From contig OZ243922.1 of the NCBI GenBank assembly GCA_965213905.1, positions 2,232,001 through 2,296,000 of the forward strand: a stretch of DNA of 64,000 nucleotides, written 5' to 3'. Source of the stretch: SIRX01 sp965213905 (lineage in GTDB: Bacteria > Actinomycetota > Rubrobacteria > Rubrobacterales > Rubrobacteraceae). Positions 1-8,403 of the stretch are shown piece after piece. How positions within the stretch are numbered: the stretch's first letter is position 1; each line of letters begins with the position of its first letter. Position numbers and translations under genes: made by a program. The notes under the pieces were generated by a model, which searched no databases, was not told where the DNA came from, and saw nothing but the letters and a program-made list of their open reading frames with translations.

Positions 1-7
1 GGAGACG

Positions 8-700
8 ATGATAGCGCTGTCGCTGTTCTACGGGGCGTTTACCCGGATAGCGGCTGGCGGGCTGGCCGGGCTCTGGGTCTTCGGATTTTTCTTGCTCGGG
101 CCTCAGGCGATGCTGGATAACGCAATGTATCTGGGGTTTGCGGCGTTCTTCTTTCTGGCGGGGCGCGGGCCTTACTCGGTTGACCGGATGTTGCTGCCGC
201 GGCTAGAGCCGCCGGAGAGCTCGGCCCGGTACGCGATACCGGCGCTGCGTGTCGGGCTCGGCGTGAGCTTTCTGGTAGTGGCGTTTACCGAGAAGTTGGC
301 GAACGTTCCGCTCGGGCTGTCTTTCCTGGAGGACTATCCGTTGAACTTCGCGGCCGGGTTGGGACTCCCCATCTCGAACGAGGTGTTCGTGCTTTTAGCA
401 GGGTCGGTGGAGTTCCTGATCGGGCTCTGGCTCATACTCGGTATCTTCCCGCGGGAGATCGTCGTACTCGCCCTGGGGCCGACCAACCTCACGCTCACGG
501 TGTTTAGCTGGACGGAGCTGATCGGGCACCTCCCCATCTACGGGATACTGGCCGTGCTCCTGCTGTGGGGCTCCGGAAAAGATATGAACCTTTGGCTGGA
601 AGGCTTGAAGGGGCGAAGAAAGGCCTCCGCCGAAATTGGTGAGAGTGCCAGGGAAGCCCCCGGGGAAAAAGTCTCTAACCCACCCTCAGCACTTCGCTGA
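8..700 (+). CDS. DoxX-like integral membrane protein
   Basis: A 230-residue hydrophobic protein with about five to six predicted membrane segments, the clearest near residues 10-32, 38-53, 78-95, 125-147 and 150-190. It ends in a charged cytoplasmic tail rich in Lys, Arg and Glu. The arrangement resembles the DoxX/DoxD superfamily of small redox-associated membrane proteins, but I see no decisive motif. The ATG at 8 follows GGAG at the window edge, and the frame stays open to base 2, so the true start could lie outside the window. Its 3' end overlaps the convergent gpgS gene by 26 bases. Confidence 0.55.
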   Translation: MIALSLFYGAFTRIAAGGLAGLWVFGFFLLGPQAMLDNAMYLGFAAFFFLAGRGPYSVDRMLLPRLEPPESSARYAIPALRVGLGVSFLVVAFTEKLANVPLGLSFLEDYPLNFAAGLGLPISNEVFVLLAGSVEFLIGLWLILGIFPREIVVLALGPTNLTLTVFSWTELIGHLPIYGILAVLLLWGSGKDMNLWLEGLKGRRKASAEIGESAREAPGEKVSNPPSALR

Positions 701-1682
701 TCGGGGGCCGCTCCACAAGCTCCTCCACGTACTCTTGAAGCTGTAGTCCTTCCGGGGTTGCGACCGCGTGCTGGTAGTCGCTCAGTTGAAAGAGTTGTTC
801 TGGTAGCCGGGGGTCTCGTGACTGGTTCAGGCGGCCGTCTTCCCGCAACCTCCGGGCGACGGCCCTCAGCACGGCGTAGGACATGCGGGAGAGATCCCGC
901 AGAGACTGGTGCCGGTTCTGGCGGGTGCCGAGGTCTACCTGGGCCATCGCCCCCAGGCCGACCCTCTTCAGCACGTCTATCATGATCCCGGTCTCAACCG
1001 CGTAGCCGGTGAGGAACGGTATCGAGCGGAACAACTCCCGGTCCGCCACGAACTCCCCGGCGAGCGGTTGTACAAAGCCGGTTAGCTCCGGGTAGAAGAG
1101 ATTGAAGAGCGGCTTCGTCGAAAGCTCCGTAACCCGGCCGCCGCCGTCGGGCTCCGCGTTCTCGCCCTTTTTGAAAGGCCGCCGGTAAGCTGCTTTCACG
1201 TAGCGGATTTGGGGGACCTCCAGGATTGGACCCAGAATGCCGTAGACGAACTGGGGCTTGAAATCCCGGGTATCGGCGTCCGCGTACATCACGAGGTCGC
1301 CCCCGGCGACCGAGAGGGCGCGCCACATGGCGTCACCCTTGCCGTGGGTCGCCCCGTGGTAGGACATAAGCTCGTTCTCCGAGTAGACCCGGGCTCCGTG
1401 GCCCGCGGCCACTTCGGCCGTGCCGTCATCCGAGTCGGCATCTACGGCGAGAATTTCGTCCACCAGCGGGGCACTCTCGTTTGCCGCGTGGACCTCGTCT
1501 ATTATCCCGCCCACCGTATCCGCTACGTTCCGGCACGGCAGTACCAGGCTCACGGTCAGCCCCCGCTCCCTTTTCCGGCGGCCCAAAGCTTTCAGGTCGG
1601 AGAATTGCACGTACTCATACGAACGATTCTTGAACCAATCCGCGGCGTCTACAGGCACGATTTTACCCCCGTCTACTCTCAT
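675..1682 (-). CDS. gpgS: glucosyl-3-phosphoglycerate synthase
   Basis: A GT-A fold, family GT81-type glycosyltransferase of 335 residues. The LPCRN motif at residues 48-52 begins the nucleotide-sugar domain and a DAD metal-binding motif lies at 135-137. Both match GpgS/MpgS enzymes, which join a sugar nucleotide to 3-phosphoglycerate as the first step toward glucosylglycerate or mannosylglycerate. In Rubrobacter xylanophilus an enzyme of this family serves compatible-solute synthesis. The matching phosphatase is not adjacent, although the HAD gene at 2737 is close. The ATG at 1682 follows an AGGGGG stretch on the minus strand. Confidence 0.88.
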   Translation of the reverse strand: MRVDGGKIVPVDAADWFKNRSYEYVQFSDLKALGRRKRERGLTVSLVLPCRNVADTVGGIIDEVHAANESAPLVDEILAVDADSDDGTAEVAAGHGARVYSENELMSYHGATHGKGDAMWRALSVAGGDLVMYADADTRDFKPQFVYGILGPILEVPQIRYVKAAYRRPFKKGENAEPDGGGRVTELSTKPLFNLFYPELTGFVQPLAGEFVADRELFRSIPFLTGYAVETGIMIDVLKRVGLGAMAQVDLGTRQNRHQSLRDLSRMSYAVLRAVARRLREDGRLNQSRDPRLPEQLFQLSDYQHAVATPEGLQLQEYVEELVERPPISEVLRVG

Positions 1683-1942
1683 GCCCCCTAAATTAACCTA
1701 AAGGGGGTTACCTGTCCACAAGTTTCGGGGTAGGTCTTTTGTCCCGTAAAAGTCAGGGAACACCTACCCGGCCCACACAGGCGCGTCTTGGGCGGGCGAG
1801 ATCTTACCACGTTCACTAAACGGGCCGCGGGGACGCGGATGTTAGACTTACGTTCTTTCTAAAAATTGGAAACGTTGGTTTTCTTTGGAGGTTCTTTTCA
1901 AAAGGACTTCTTTGGAGGGCCGGAAAGCATGAGAGTAAGAAG

Positions 1943-2740
1943 ATGCGAATAGTTTTGACAAACGACGACGGGATAGACGCCCAGGGGCTTTTGGAAGCCC
2001 GACGGGCCCTGGAAGAGGTTGGGGACGTGCTGACCGTCGCCCCGGACCGCAACCGGAGCGGCGTCGGGAGGAGCATCAGCTTCGGCGAGCCGCTCCACGT
2101 CGAGGAGCGCGAGATGCAAGACGGCGGCGTCGGGTACGCCTGTAGCGGCACGCCGGTAGACTGCGTGCGGCTCGTGGCGCTGGGCTTGATGGACTTCGAG
2201 CCCGACATCGTGGTCTCCGGGATCAACCACGGCGAAAACTTGGGGGACGACATAACCTACTCCGGCACGGTGGCGGCGGCCTTCGAGGGAATCGTGATCG
2301 GGGTTCCCGGCATCGCGGTCTCTCTTAGCATGGGCCGCGCCTGGCACTCCGGCGAGGAGGAGGAGTTGCACTTCGGCCCCGTGGCGGATTTCACCGCCCG
2401 GCTGGTGAAGGTGGCCCTCGGGGGGCTGCCGGAAGAGCGCATCCTAAGCGTTAACGCGCCGAATTTGCCTGAGGTAAAAGGCGCGCGGGTAACGAAGCTC
2501 GGCCGCAGGTTCTACAATGACGAGTTGATCGAGGTAAAAGACGAACGTGGGAAGGTGGGATACGACATTTACAATAACCCGCCGGGCCACCACAAGGGAG
2601 AGGGCACCGACTTCGCCGCCATCGAGAATGGTGAGATCAGCGTAACCCCGATTCACCTGGACCTGACCGACGAGGCCGGGCTCGCGGAAATCACCTCCTG
2701 GGACGTGGGCAGCCTGCTCTCCAGAAACGGCCGCGGATGA
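1943..2740 (+). CDS. surE: 5'/3'-nucleotidase SurE
   Basis: The protein (265 residues) opens with the SurE metal-binding signature TNDDGID at residues 6-12. It also has the family SGVGRS segment and the later SGINHGENLG-type Asn motif. SurE proteins are divalent-metal-dependent cytoplasmic phosphatases that remove phosphate from nucleoside monophosphates and short polyphosphates. The ATG at 1943 has only a weak ribosome binding site, but the motif sits right at the N-terminus, which supports this start. The gene ends in an ATGA overlap with the HAD phosphatase, so the two are probably translated together. Confidence 0.93.
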   Translation: MRIVLTNDDGIDAQGLLEARRALEEVGDVLTVAPDRNRSGVGRSISFGEPLHVEEREMQDGGVGYACSGTPVDCVRLVALGLMDFEPDIVVSGINHGENLGDDITYSGTVAAAFEGIVIGVPGIAVSLSMGRAWHSGEEEELHFGPVADFTARLVKVALGGLPEERILSVNAPNLPEVKGARVTKLGRRFYNDELIEVKDERGKVGYDIYNNPPGHHKGEGTDFAAIENGEISVTPIHLDLTDEAGLAEITSWDVGSLLSRNGRG

Positions 2741-3417
2741 CACCGCTCAAAGCAGCCCTCTTCGACTTTGACGGCACCCTCGTGGACACCACGGAACTCA
2801 TTTACCAATCCCTCCGCCACGCCAGCCGGGAAGTCCTCGGCCACGAGCCGTCCCGGGAGGTCCTCATGGCGAACGTCGGACGGCCCCTCCCGCAACAAAT
2901 GGAAGAGTTGATCGAAAAAGAGGCCGGCCAAAACGCCGACCCCGCTTTGCCGGAAAAACTCCTGAAATCCTACCGAACCCAAAACGATGTACTCCACGAA
3001 GACCTCATACAAGAGTTTCCCGGCGTAGAAGAAGCGCTCGCCCGCCTGAGAGAAGCCGGCGTCAAGACCGCCGTAGTAACCTCCAAACGCCGCCACTCGG
3101 TGGAGATGGCCGTCGAAACTTTTCCCGGGCTCGGCCGCGTCACGGATCACTTTGTAACTATGGAAGACACCAAAGAGCACAAACCCGAGCCCGCCCCGCT
3201 CCTCAAGGGACTGGAACTTCTGGGTGGCATCCCCGTCGAGGAAGCCGCCTACGTCGGCGACTCGCCCCACGACGTAAAAGCCGCCCACGCCGCCGGGGTG
3301 ACCAGCGTCGGCGTGAGCTGGGGAGCTTTTCCAGAAGAAGTTCTCAAGTCCGCAGAGCCCGATTATCTAGTCTCGGATATAAACGCGGTCGTAGACGTTC
3401 TTCTGAACCTCCGCTAA
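2737..3417 (+). CDS. HAD-superfamily phosphatase (phosphoglycolate phosphatase-like)
   Basis: A 226-residue HAD hydrolase. Motif I is DFDGT with the nucleophile Asp10 and acid-base Asp12, motif II is VVTSK, and the late GDSPHD motif coordinates magnesium. A helical cap lies between motifs I and II, as in the Gph/PpaX subfamily, which acts on phosphoglycolate or pyrophosphate. The start codon overlaps the surE stop (ATGA), giving a two-gene phosphatase operon. The exact substrate cannot be read from sequence; proximity to gpgS raises the possibility of a role in compatible-solute dephosphorylation, which is only inference. Confidence 0.82.
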   Translation: MTPLKAALFDFDGTLVDTTELIYQSLRHASREVLGHEPSREVLMANVGRPLPQQMEELIEKEAGQNADPALPEKLLKSYRTQNDVLHEDLIQEFPGVEEALARLREAGVKTAVVTSKRRHSVEMAVETFPGLGRVTDHFVTMEDTKEHKPEPAPLLKGLELLGGIPVEEAAYVGDSPHDVKAAHAAGVTSVGVSWGAFPEEVLKSAEPDYLVSDINAVVDVLLNLR

Positions 3418-3482
3418 ACCTCGGGGTGCGGTACCTCGCTTCTCGACGGCAGAGTTGCTCTAGGACCCGGCGGGCAGGTAAC

Positions 3483-4043
3483 ATGGATGTCATGAGGGAA
3501 TTCAACCGCCGGTTCAGAAGAAGCGCCGTCTCCAGGGGTGCGGCCGGCTTCGCCACGCTGGTAACCGCGATAGTGGTTTTGCAAGATGCTCTTATAGACG
3601 GGCGGTTGTCGCCCTTGGGCGTGGCGACCTACGCTGTGATCTGGACAGTCATGTGGGTCGTCGGGGCAATCTGGTTAGGTTACCCGACGGATTATCGCAA
3701 CCGGAGCGGCCGGGGTAAAGCCAGGAAAGCGTTCGAGACGGTCATCCACTACGATAATTCTCAAGACCACCTTCAGCAAGCAGTATTATCCGCTACCCGG
3801 GACCTATTGCAAAAGAATTCTTTGTACAGCCTCGTCGAAAACTCACCCGGGTCCGCCGCGATGGTCACGCCGCCCAGCCTGCGAAGTTTCGGCGAGGAGA
3901 TAGTGATGTCCGTCGAGGATTCCTCCGTTCGCGTAAGATCCGAGTGCCTAAACACCGCACAACGGATTGACTGGGGCAAAAACCGGAAGAACGTCGAGCA
4001 GGCCCGCCGTAGCCTCCTCCAGGCATCTTCCACCGTTCTCTAG
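3483..4043 (+). CDS. hypothetical membrane protein
   Basis: I do not recognise a family. From the ATG at 3483 the protein is 186 residues. A basic N-terminus is followed by two membrane segments near residues 18-38 and 44-64, then a soluble domain of about 120 residues. The frame is open upstream to 3426, but the ATG at 3483 keeps the basic segment directly before the first membrane helix and is preferred. It follows the HAD gene on the same strand after 65 bases and is convergent with the aminotransferase gene. Confidence 0.55.
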   Translation: MDVMREFNRRFRRSAVSRGAAGFATLVTAIVVLQDALIDGRLSPLGVATYAVIWTVMWVVGAIWLGYPTDYRNRSGRGKARKAFETVIHYDNSQDHLQQAVLSATRDLLQKNSLYSLVENSPGSAAMVTPPSLRSFGEEIVMSVEDSSVRVRSECLNTAQRIDWGKNRKNVEQARRSLLQASSTVL

Positions 4044-4051
4044 CAGGTCGG

Positions 4052-5194
4052 CTACATCCGGCCCACGGCTCTCGCCAAGGCCTCCAATTCCTCCTCCGGG
4101 TTGAAGAGGTGGACGCTCGCCCGGACGTAGTGGTTCGGACCTGGGATAAAGCGTACGACGAACCGCTGCTCTAGCAAGCGTTCGGCGGCTTCTTTTGCCG
4201 GTACTCCTTCGACCTCGAAGCTAACCAGGCCCGTTTGGGCCGGGCGCGGGGTGCGGAGGGTGACGCGCGGGTTCTCTGAGAGTAGATCCATCAAAAGTTC
4301 GGCGCGGCGATGAATTTCTTCCAAGCCTGCGTCCCCGCGCCCGGCGGCGGCTTCGAGGGCTTGCGCGAAGCCGCCGGCGAGGGCCGGGCTCATCGTCGAG
4401 GCCTCGAATCGCCGGGCGCCGGAGTGTAGCCCGTAGTCGCCGTCCGCACCGAAGTCCGCCGGGTTTGCCAGCGACAAAAACCCGATGTTCGGACTGTGGG
4501 TGCGGCAGTCGGGACGCACGTACAAGGCTCCCATGCCTTCGGGGCCGAGCAGCCATTTGTGGCCGGTAAAAGCGTACATGTCGGCGCCGGTTTCGGGGAC
4601 GTTTGCGGGAATGTTTCCGATGGACTGGGCGCCGTCCACGAGGGCAAGGGCTCCGTGTGCGCGGGCGGCGACGCAGATCTCCTCCAGCGGCAACACCTCG
4701 CCCGTCGTCCAGTCTACGTGCGAAAGCGCGACGAGGCGGGTTTTGGAGTTCAAAGACTCTTCTATCTTCTCTGTCGTGACGGGTGGTGAGATGAGGTTTA
4801 GTTTTACGCCGAAGCGGTCCCGGAGGGCGTGTAGGGGGGCGAGGCAACCGGGGTGTTCGGTGGTGGTGGAGATCACCTCGTCCCCGGCTTTCCAGACAAG
4901 GGAGTTCACGCCGAGGTTCATGCCGTGGGTGGTGTTTTGGGTGAGCGCGACGTCTTCGGGGGCGGCCCGGATCAGGCGGGCCGCCGCCGCCCGCGCCCGG
5001 GTGTACGCCTCACCCTGGCGGGCGTAGAACTCCGAGCCCTGCAAGTACGCCGGGCCGGAGCAGAGGTCGTCGGTTTCTCTCGTGGCTTCTATGGTCTCGT
5101 AGGTCGGCGGGCCGCTGCCGCCGGAGTTCAGGTAGGCGTAGTCGTTCGTCGAAAGGGCCGGGAAAATTTTGCGGGGGAGGTTTTGGCGCTCGAT
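4052..5194 (-). CDS. class V aminotransferase (cysteine desulfurase/epimerase-like), apparent ATC start
   Basis: A PLP-dependent class V aminotransferase fold. The PLP lysine lies in TGHKWLLGPEG, DGAQS supplies the cofactor Asp, and the N-terminal LNSGGSGPP segment is typical of the family. That N-terminal part lies upstream of the first canonical in-frame start codon (TTG at 5044), which would delete about 50 conserved residues. In frame from the stop at 5243-5245 there is no ATG, GTG or TTG until 5044. An AAGGAG at 5206-5201 is followed after six bases by ATC at 5194, so I take ATC as the start (380 residues). The substrate is unknown. A paralogue lies at 49962-51098. Confidence 0.75.
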   Translation of the reverse strand: MERQNLPRKIFPALSTNDYAYLNSGGSGPPTYETIEATRETDDLCSGPAYLQGSEFYARQGEAYTRARAAAARLIRAAPEDVALTQNTTHGMNLGVNSLVWKAGDEVISTTTEHPGCLAPLHALRDRFGVKLNLISPPVTTEKIEESLNSKTRLVALSHVDWTTGEVLPLEEICVAARAHGALALVDGAQSIGNIPANVPETGADMYAFTGHKWLLGPEGMGALYVRPDCRTHSPNIGFLSLANPADFGADGDYGLHSGARRFEASTMSPALAGGFAQALEAAAGRGDAGLEEIHRRAELLMDLLSENPRVTLRTPRPAQTGLVSFEVEGVPAKEAAERLLEQRFVVRFIPGPNHYVRASVHLFNPEEELEALARAVGRM

Positions 5195-5229
5195 GTCGTG
5201 CTCCTTCCGGGATATTCCGATACGTTTTG

Positions 5230-5235
5230 TATAAT
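5230..5235 (+). promoter_or_regulatory. -10 box of the class A PBP gene
   Basis: A perfect TATAAT hexamer ends ten bases before the ATG at 5245, predicting a transcript with at most a few leader bases. No strong -35 is visible. The divergent aminotransferase start lies 36 bases to the left. Confidence 0.6.
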
Positions 5236-5244
5236 AACGCCTCT

Positions 5245-7491
5245 ATGCAAGGAGACACCCTCGCAAGGATCGGTAGCCGGCGTCGCCGGCAGCGGCAGAG
5301 AAAGGGCTGGCTGGCAAAGCTTCGCACCCTTTTCCTGCTGCTATGCGCCGCCGCCATAGCCGCGTTGGTCGGGGCTTTCGCCACCTTCAGCTACACTTAC
5401 GCCCAGGTCTCCGAAGAAGTCCCCGAGCTGGACAACTACAAAAGTACCGAACTCGCCCAAACTTCCGTGGTCTACGATGTTGAGGGGAACGTGGTGGACG
5501 AACTCTACGGCGTACAAAACCGCTACATAGTTCCCCTGGACGAGATCAACCCGACTCTGGAAAAAGCCGTGGTCGCCATTGAAGACCACCGTTTCTACGA
5601 GCATCGCGGCCTGGACTTCGAGGCCATAGGCCGCGCCGCCGTCGAGAACGTAGAGAACCTCTCCATCCAGGAGGGCGGCTCCACCATAACCCAGCAGCTA
5701 ATAAAAAATACCTACATAGCCCAGGAGCAGCGGGCCATACCAAGTTTCCAGCGTAAATTTACCGAGGCGTCGCTGGCCTGGCAGTACGAAGAAGAGAACT
5801 CCAAAAAGGAGATCCTGGAGCAGTACCTGAACACGGTGTACTTCGGGGCAAACGCCTACGGGGCGGAAGCCGCGGCGAAAACTTATTTCAACAAGAGCGC
5901 CGGAGAGTTGACGCTGGCCGAGTCGGCGATGCTCGCGGGCATTATCAACCTGCCCGGGGCCTACGATCCCTTTAACGACCCGGAGAGCGCCGTCGCCCGG
6001 CGCAACGTAGTTTTGGACAGCATGTTGCGGTACGGGTACATAGACCAGGCGGCCCACGAGGAGGCCGTGAACCAGGAACTGGAGTTGAGCCGGGGCCGGA
6101 TAGAGCACGAAAACGACAACGAGTATTTCTTGGACGCGGTCCGCAAAGAACTGGCCCGGGAATACGGGGACGACACGGTCTACGAGGGCGGTTTGGAGAT
6201 CTACACGACCCTAAACCCCCAGCTCCAGGAGCAAGCAAGCCTGTCGGTGGACGAGATCCTCTACGACTCGAACGATCCCTCGGCCGCCCTGGTTTCCGTG
6301 GAGCCGAGCACGGGAGCCGTTCGGGCGATGGTCGGCGGCTCGGACTTCGAGCAGATAAAGTTCAACCTCGCAACCCAGGGCCGGCGGCAGCCCGGCAGCA
6401 CGTTCAAACCGTTCGTGCTGGCGGAAGCTATAGAGCAGGGAATTTCTCCCGAGACCCGCTACATGTCACAGCCCCTGAACATCCCGATGCCCGACGCCGC
6501 CGCCGAGCCTTTCTACGAAGTCGTCAACTACGAAGACGAGTACCGGGGGCCGACCACCCTGGAAGAGGCCACCAAAGAATCGGACAACTCGGTCTACGTC
6601 CAGCTCGCCCAGGACCTCGGCATAGAAGACGTCGTGGACATGGCGAACAGGCTGGGGGTGGAGAGCCAGATAGACAACTACTTGCCGACGGCTATCGGTG
6701 GTTTGAGAGAAGGCGTCACGCCGCTGGAGATGGCCTCGGCTTACTCCACGTTCGCCAACCAGGGGACCAACATGGAACCTTACCTGGTCGAAAAAGTGGT
6801 CCAGAAAAAGGACGGCGAAGAAGAAACCATTATGCAGCACGAGCTCGAAGGCGAGGAGGCTATTTCCCGGGATCAGGCGGCAAAGGTGAACGAGGTGATG
6901 TCCGATGTGGGCGAGTTTTACGGTACGGAAGAGGATGTAGGCCGGCCGATCGCCACGAAGACCGGGACCAGCGAGCAGTTCTCGGACGCCTGGTTCAACG
7001 GCTACGTGCCGCAACTCGCCACGAGCGTCTGGGTGGGGTACCCGGGCGACCGCATCCCGATGGTCAACATCCGGGGCTACGAGAAGATAGACGGCGGCAC
7101 CTTCCCCATGGATATCTGGACCCTCTACATGCAACGCGCCATGCAACTCTACCCGGAAACCCAACAGTTCGGCGTGCCGGACCCGGACCTGGACCTGGAG
7201 GTCAAGACCGACGGCCGCGCCCTAGAGCCCCCCAAAACCACTAAGAAAGGAACCACCGGGGGAACCACGGGAGGAACGACCGCCGGCAACAAGACTTTCT
7301 CTGAAAGACTCACCCCATCCAACGGCGGTGAAACACAGCAGGCGCAACCGTACCAAGAGCAGCCCTACGAGCAACAGCCTTACCAACAGCCGCCTCAGCA
7401 GCCCCGGCAGCAGTGGACCAACCCCCAGCAAAGTTTCCAGCAGGGCCAGAGGTTCCAGCCGGCGCCCGCGGCCGACGCCTTTGGTCAGTGA
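5245..7491 (+). CDS. class A penicillin-binding protein (transglycosylase/transpeptidase)
   Basis: A bifunctional peptidoglycan synthase of 748 residues. A basic cytoplasmic tail precedes a membrane anchor near residues 27-49. The GT51 glycosyltransferase domain has the catalytic Glu113 in EDHRFYEHRG. The transpeptidase domain has STFK with Ser385, an SDN motif and KTGT at about 572. The last 100 residues are low complexity: a GGTTGGTT-type stretch, then a Gln/Pro/Tyr-rich tail likely to lie outside the membrane. I chose ATG 5245 over an upstream in-frame TTG at 5227 because TTG would sit inside the -10 region. It belongs to the PBP1A/PonA group. Confidence 0.93.
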   Translation: MQGDTLARIGSRRRRQRQRKGWLAKLRTLFLLLCAAAIAALVGAFATFSYTYAQVSEEVPELDNYKSTELAQTSVVYDVEGNVVDELYGVQNRYIVPLDEINPTLEKAVVAIEDHRFYEHRGLDFEAIGRAAVENVENLSIQEGGSTITQQLIKNTYIAQEQRAIPSFQRKFTEASLAWQYEEENSKKEILEQYLNTVYFGANAYGAEAAAKTYFNKSAGELTLAESAMLAGIINLPGAYDPFNDPESAVARRNVVLDSMLRYGYIDQAAHEEAVNQELELSRGRIEHENDNEYFLDAVRKELAREYGDDTVYEGGLEIYTTLNPQLQEQASLSVDEILYDSNDPSAALVSVEPSTGAVRAMVGGSDFEQIKFNLATQGRRQPGSTFKPFVLAEAIEQGISPETRYMSQPLNIPMPDAAAEPFYEVVNYEDEYRGPTTLEEATKESDNSVYVQLAQDLGIEDVVDMANRLGVESQIDNYLPTAIGGLREGVTPLEMASAYSTFANQGTNMEPYLVEKVVQKKDGEEETIMQHELEGEEAISRDQAAKVNEVMSDVGEFYGTEEDVGRPIATKTGTSEQFSDAWFNGYVPQLATSVWVGYPGDRIPMVNIRGYEKIDGGTFPMDIWTLYMQRAMQLYPETQQFGVPDPDLDLEVKTDGRALEPPKTTKKGTTGGTTGGTTAGNKTFSERLTPSNGGETQQAQPYQEQPYEQQPYQQPPQQPRQQWTNPQQSFQQGQRFQPAPAADAFGQ

Positions 7492-7584
7492 CCCGGGACC
7501 CCGGAGTTACTCTTTAAAAGATCGGGCCATCAGGGCTGTCAGAGGTAGGGGAAGTAGGGGAGATCAGCCTTCCAGCACGTTGCC

Positions 7585-8403
7585 CTAGTCGCGCGCCAGG
7601 ATCTCTAACACCCGCTCGTTCAACGGGGCGTTGGCGGCTATTAGACCTTGGGATGCCGGGGTCCAGGGTTCGCCGTCGAGGTCCGTGGACTTTCCACCGG
7701 CCTCTGAAACCAGCAAAGCGGTGGGCGCGTAGTCCCAGGCGGTGTTGTTGGTCCCGATAGAGACGTCTATGTGGCCCGCGGAGGTCCAGGCACCGCGCAC
7801 GCCCGCGCTCCCGAGCGCCCTTACCTGCCAGCAGGAAGAGAAGATCTCCTGCAACCCCCCGCGCTGGTTTTTCTTTTTCGTGGAGAACGCCATGTCCACC
7901 CCGACGTGGGCATACTCCAACTGCTCGGTATCACTGACCGTCAACCGGGTACGCCCGCCGCCCGTGTCCCGAAAAGCGCCGCCGCCGGAGAGCGCATGAT
8001 AAAGATCTCCCAACCGGGGAACGGCCACGGCGGCGTGCGTCACGATCCCGTCCTCCAGAACCGAGATGCAGGCGCAGAAGAGCGGGTTGGCTTTGGAGAA
8101 GTTCGCCGTACCGTCCACCGGGTCCAGTAGCCAGGAACGGCCTTCAGAGGAGATGTTGCCGCCCTTTTCCTCCGAGAGGATGGCGTCTTCCGGGTAACGT
8201 TCCTCGATGGCCGAGACCATTAACTCTTCGCAGAGCAGGTCCACCTCGGTGACCACGTCTTTGGGGGCTTTCTCCGTTACCTCGCCGGGGTTTTCGTAGC
8301 GGGATAGTTGGAGTTCCCCGGCCCGGAGCGCCAGGTCGCAGACGAAGCCGTGCAGTTCTTCGGGGGTTTCCCGGACGTCGCCGGGGCTACTGGATGTACT
8401 CAC
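7585..8403 (-). CDS. inositol monophosphatase family protein
   Basis: A 272-residue Li+-sensitive phosphatase-fold protein. The metal-binding motifs are SEEKGG, LDPVDGTANF and, near the C-terminus, WDYAPTALLVSEAGG. These match the inositol monophosphatase/SuhB family, which hydrolyses myo-inositol phosphate and, in some members, histidinol phosphate or 3'-phosphoadenosine compounds. The GTG start at 8403 lies inside the end of the sigma-factor gene (17-base overlap on the same strand), so the two are probably cotranscribed and translationally coupled. In actinobacteria inositol is needed for phosphatidylinositol and mycothiol, but the substrate here is not certain. Confidence 0.88.
   Translation of the reverse strand: MSTSSSPGDVRETPEELHGFVCDLALRAGELQLSRYENPGEVTEKAPKDVVTEVDLLCEELMVSAIEERYPEDAILSEEKGGNISSEGRSWLLDPVDGTANFSKANPLFCACISVLEDGIVTHAAVAVPRLGDLYHALSGGGAFRDTGGGRTRLTVSDTEQLEYAHVGVDMAFSTKKKNQRGGLQEIFSSCWQVRALGSAGVRGAWTSAGHIDVSIGTNNTAWDYAPTALLVSEAGGKSTDLDGEPWTPASQGLIAANAPLNERVLEILARD

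Noticed and set aside
1209..1691. Plus-strand frame inside gpgS
   Set aside because: Antisense shadow of gpgS with no domain features.
1684..1707. CCCCCT/AGGGGG inverted repeat upstream of gpgS
   Set aside because: Six-base arms with a 12-base AT-rich centre; it could be a coincidence of the ribosome binding site and -10 region, so not called an operator or terminator.
4221..4847. Long arginine- and proline-rich frames opposite or out of phase with the aminotransferase gene
   Set aside because: Shadow frames of a GC-rich gene; no ribosome binding site and low-complexity composition.
7250..7480. CRISPR-like or satellite repeat in the PBP tail
   Set aside because: Periodic GGAACCACC and CAGCAG codons encode low-complexity protein tail; no conserved spacer-repeat structure. 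No CRISPR array was seen anywhere in the window.
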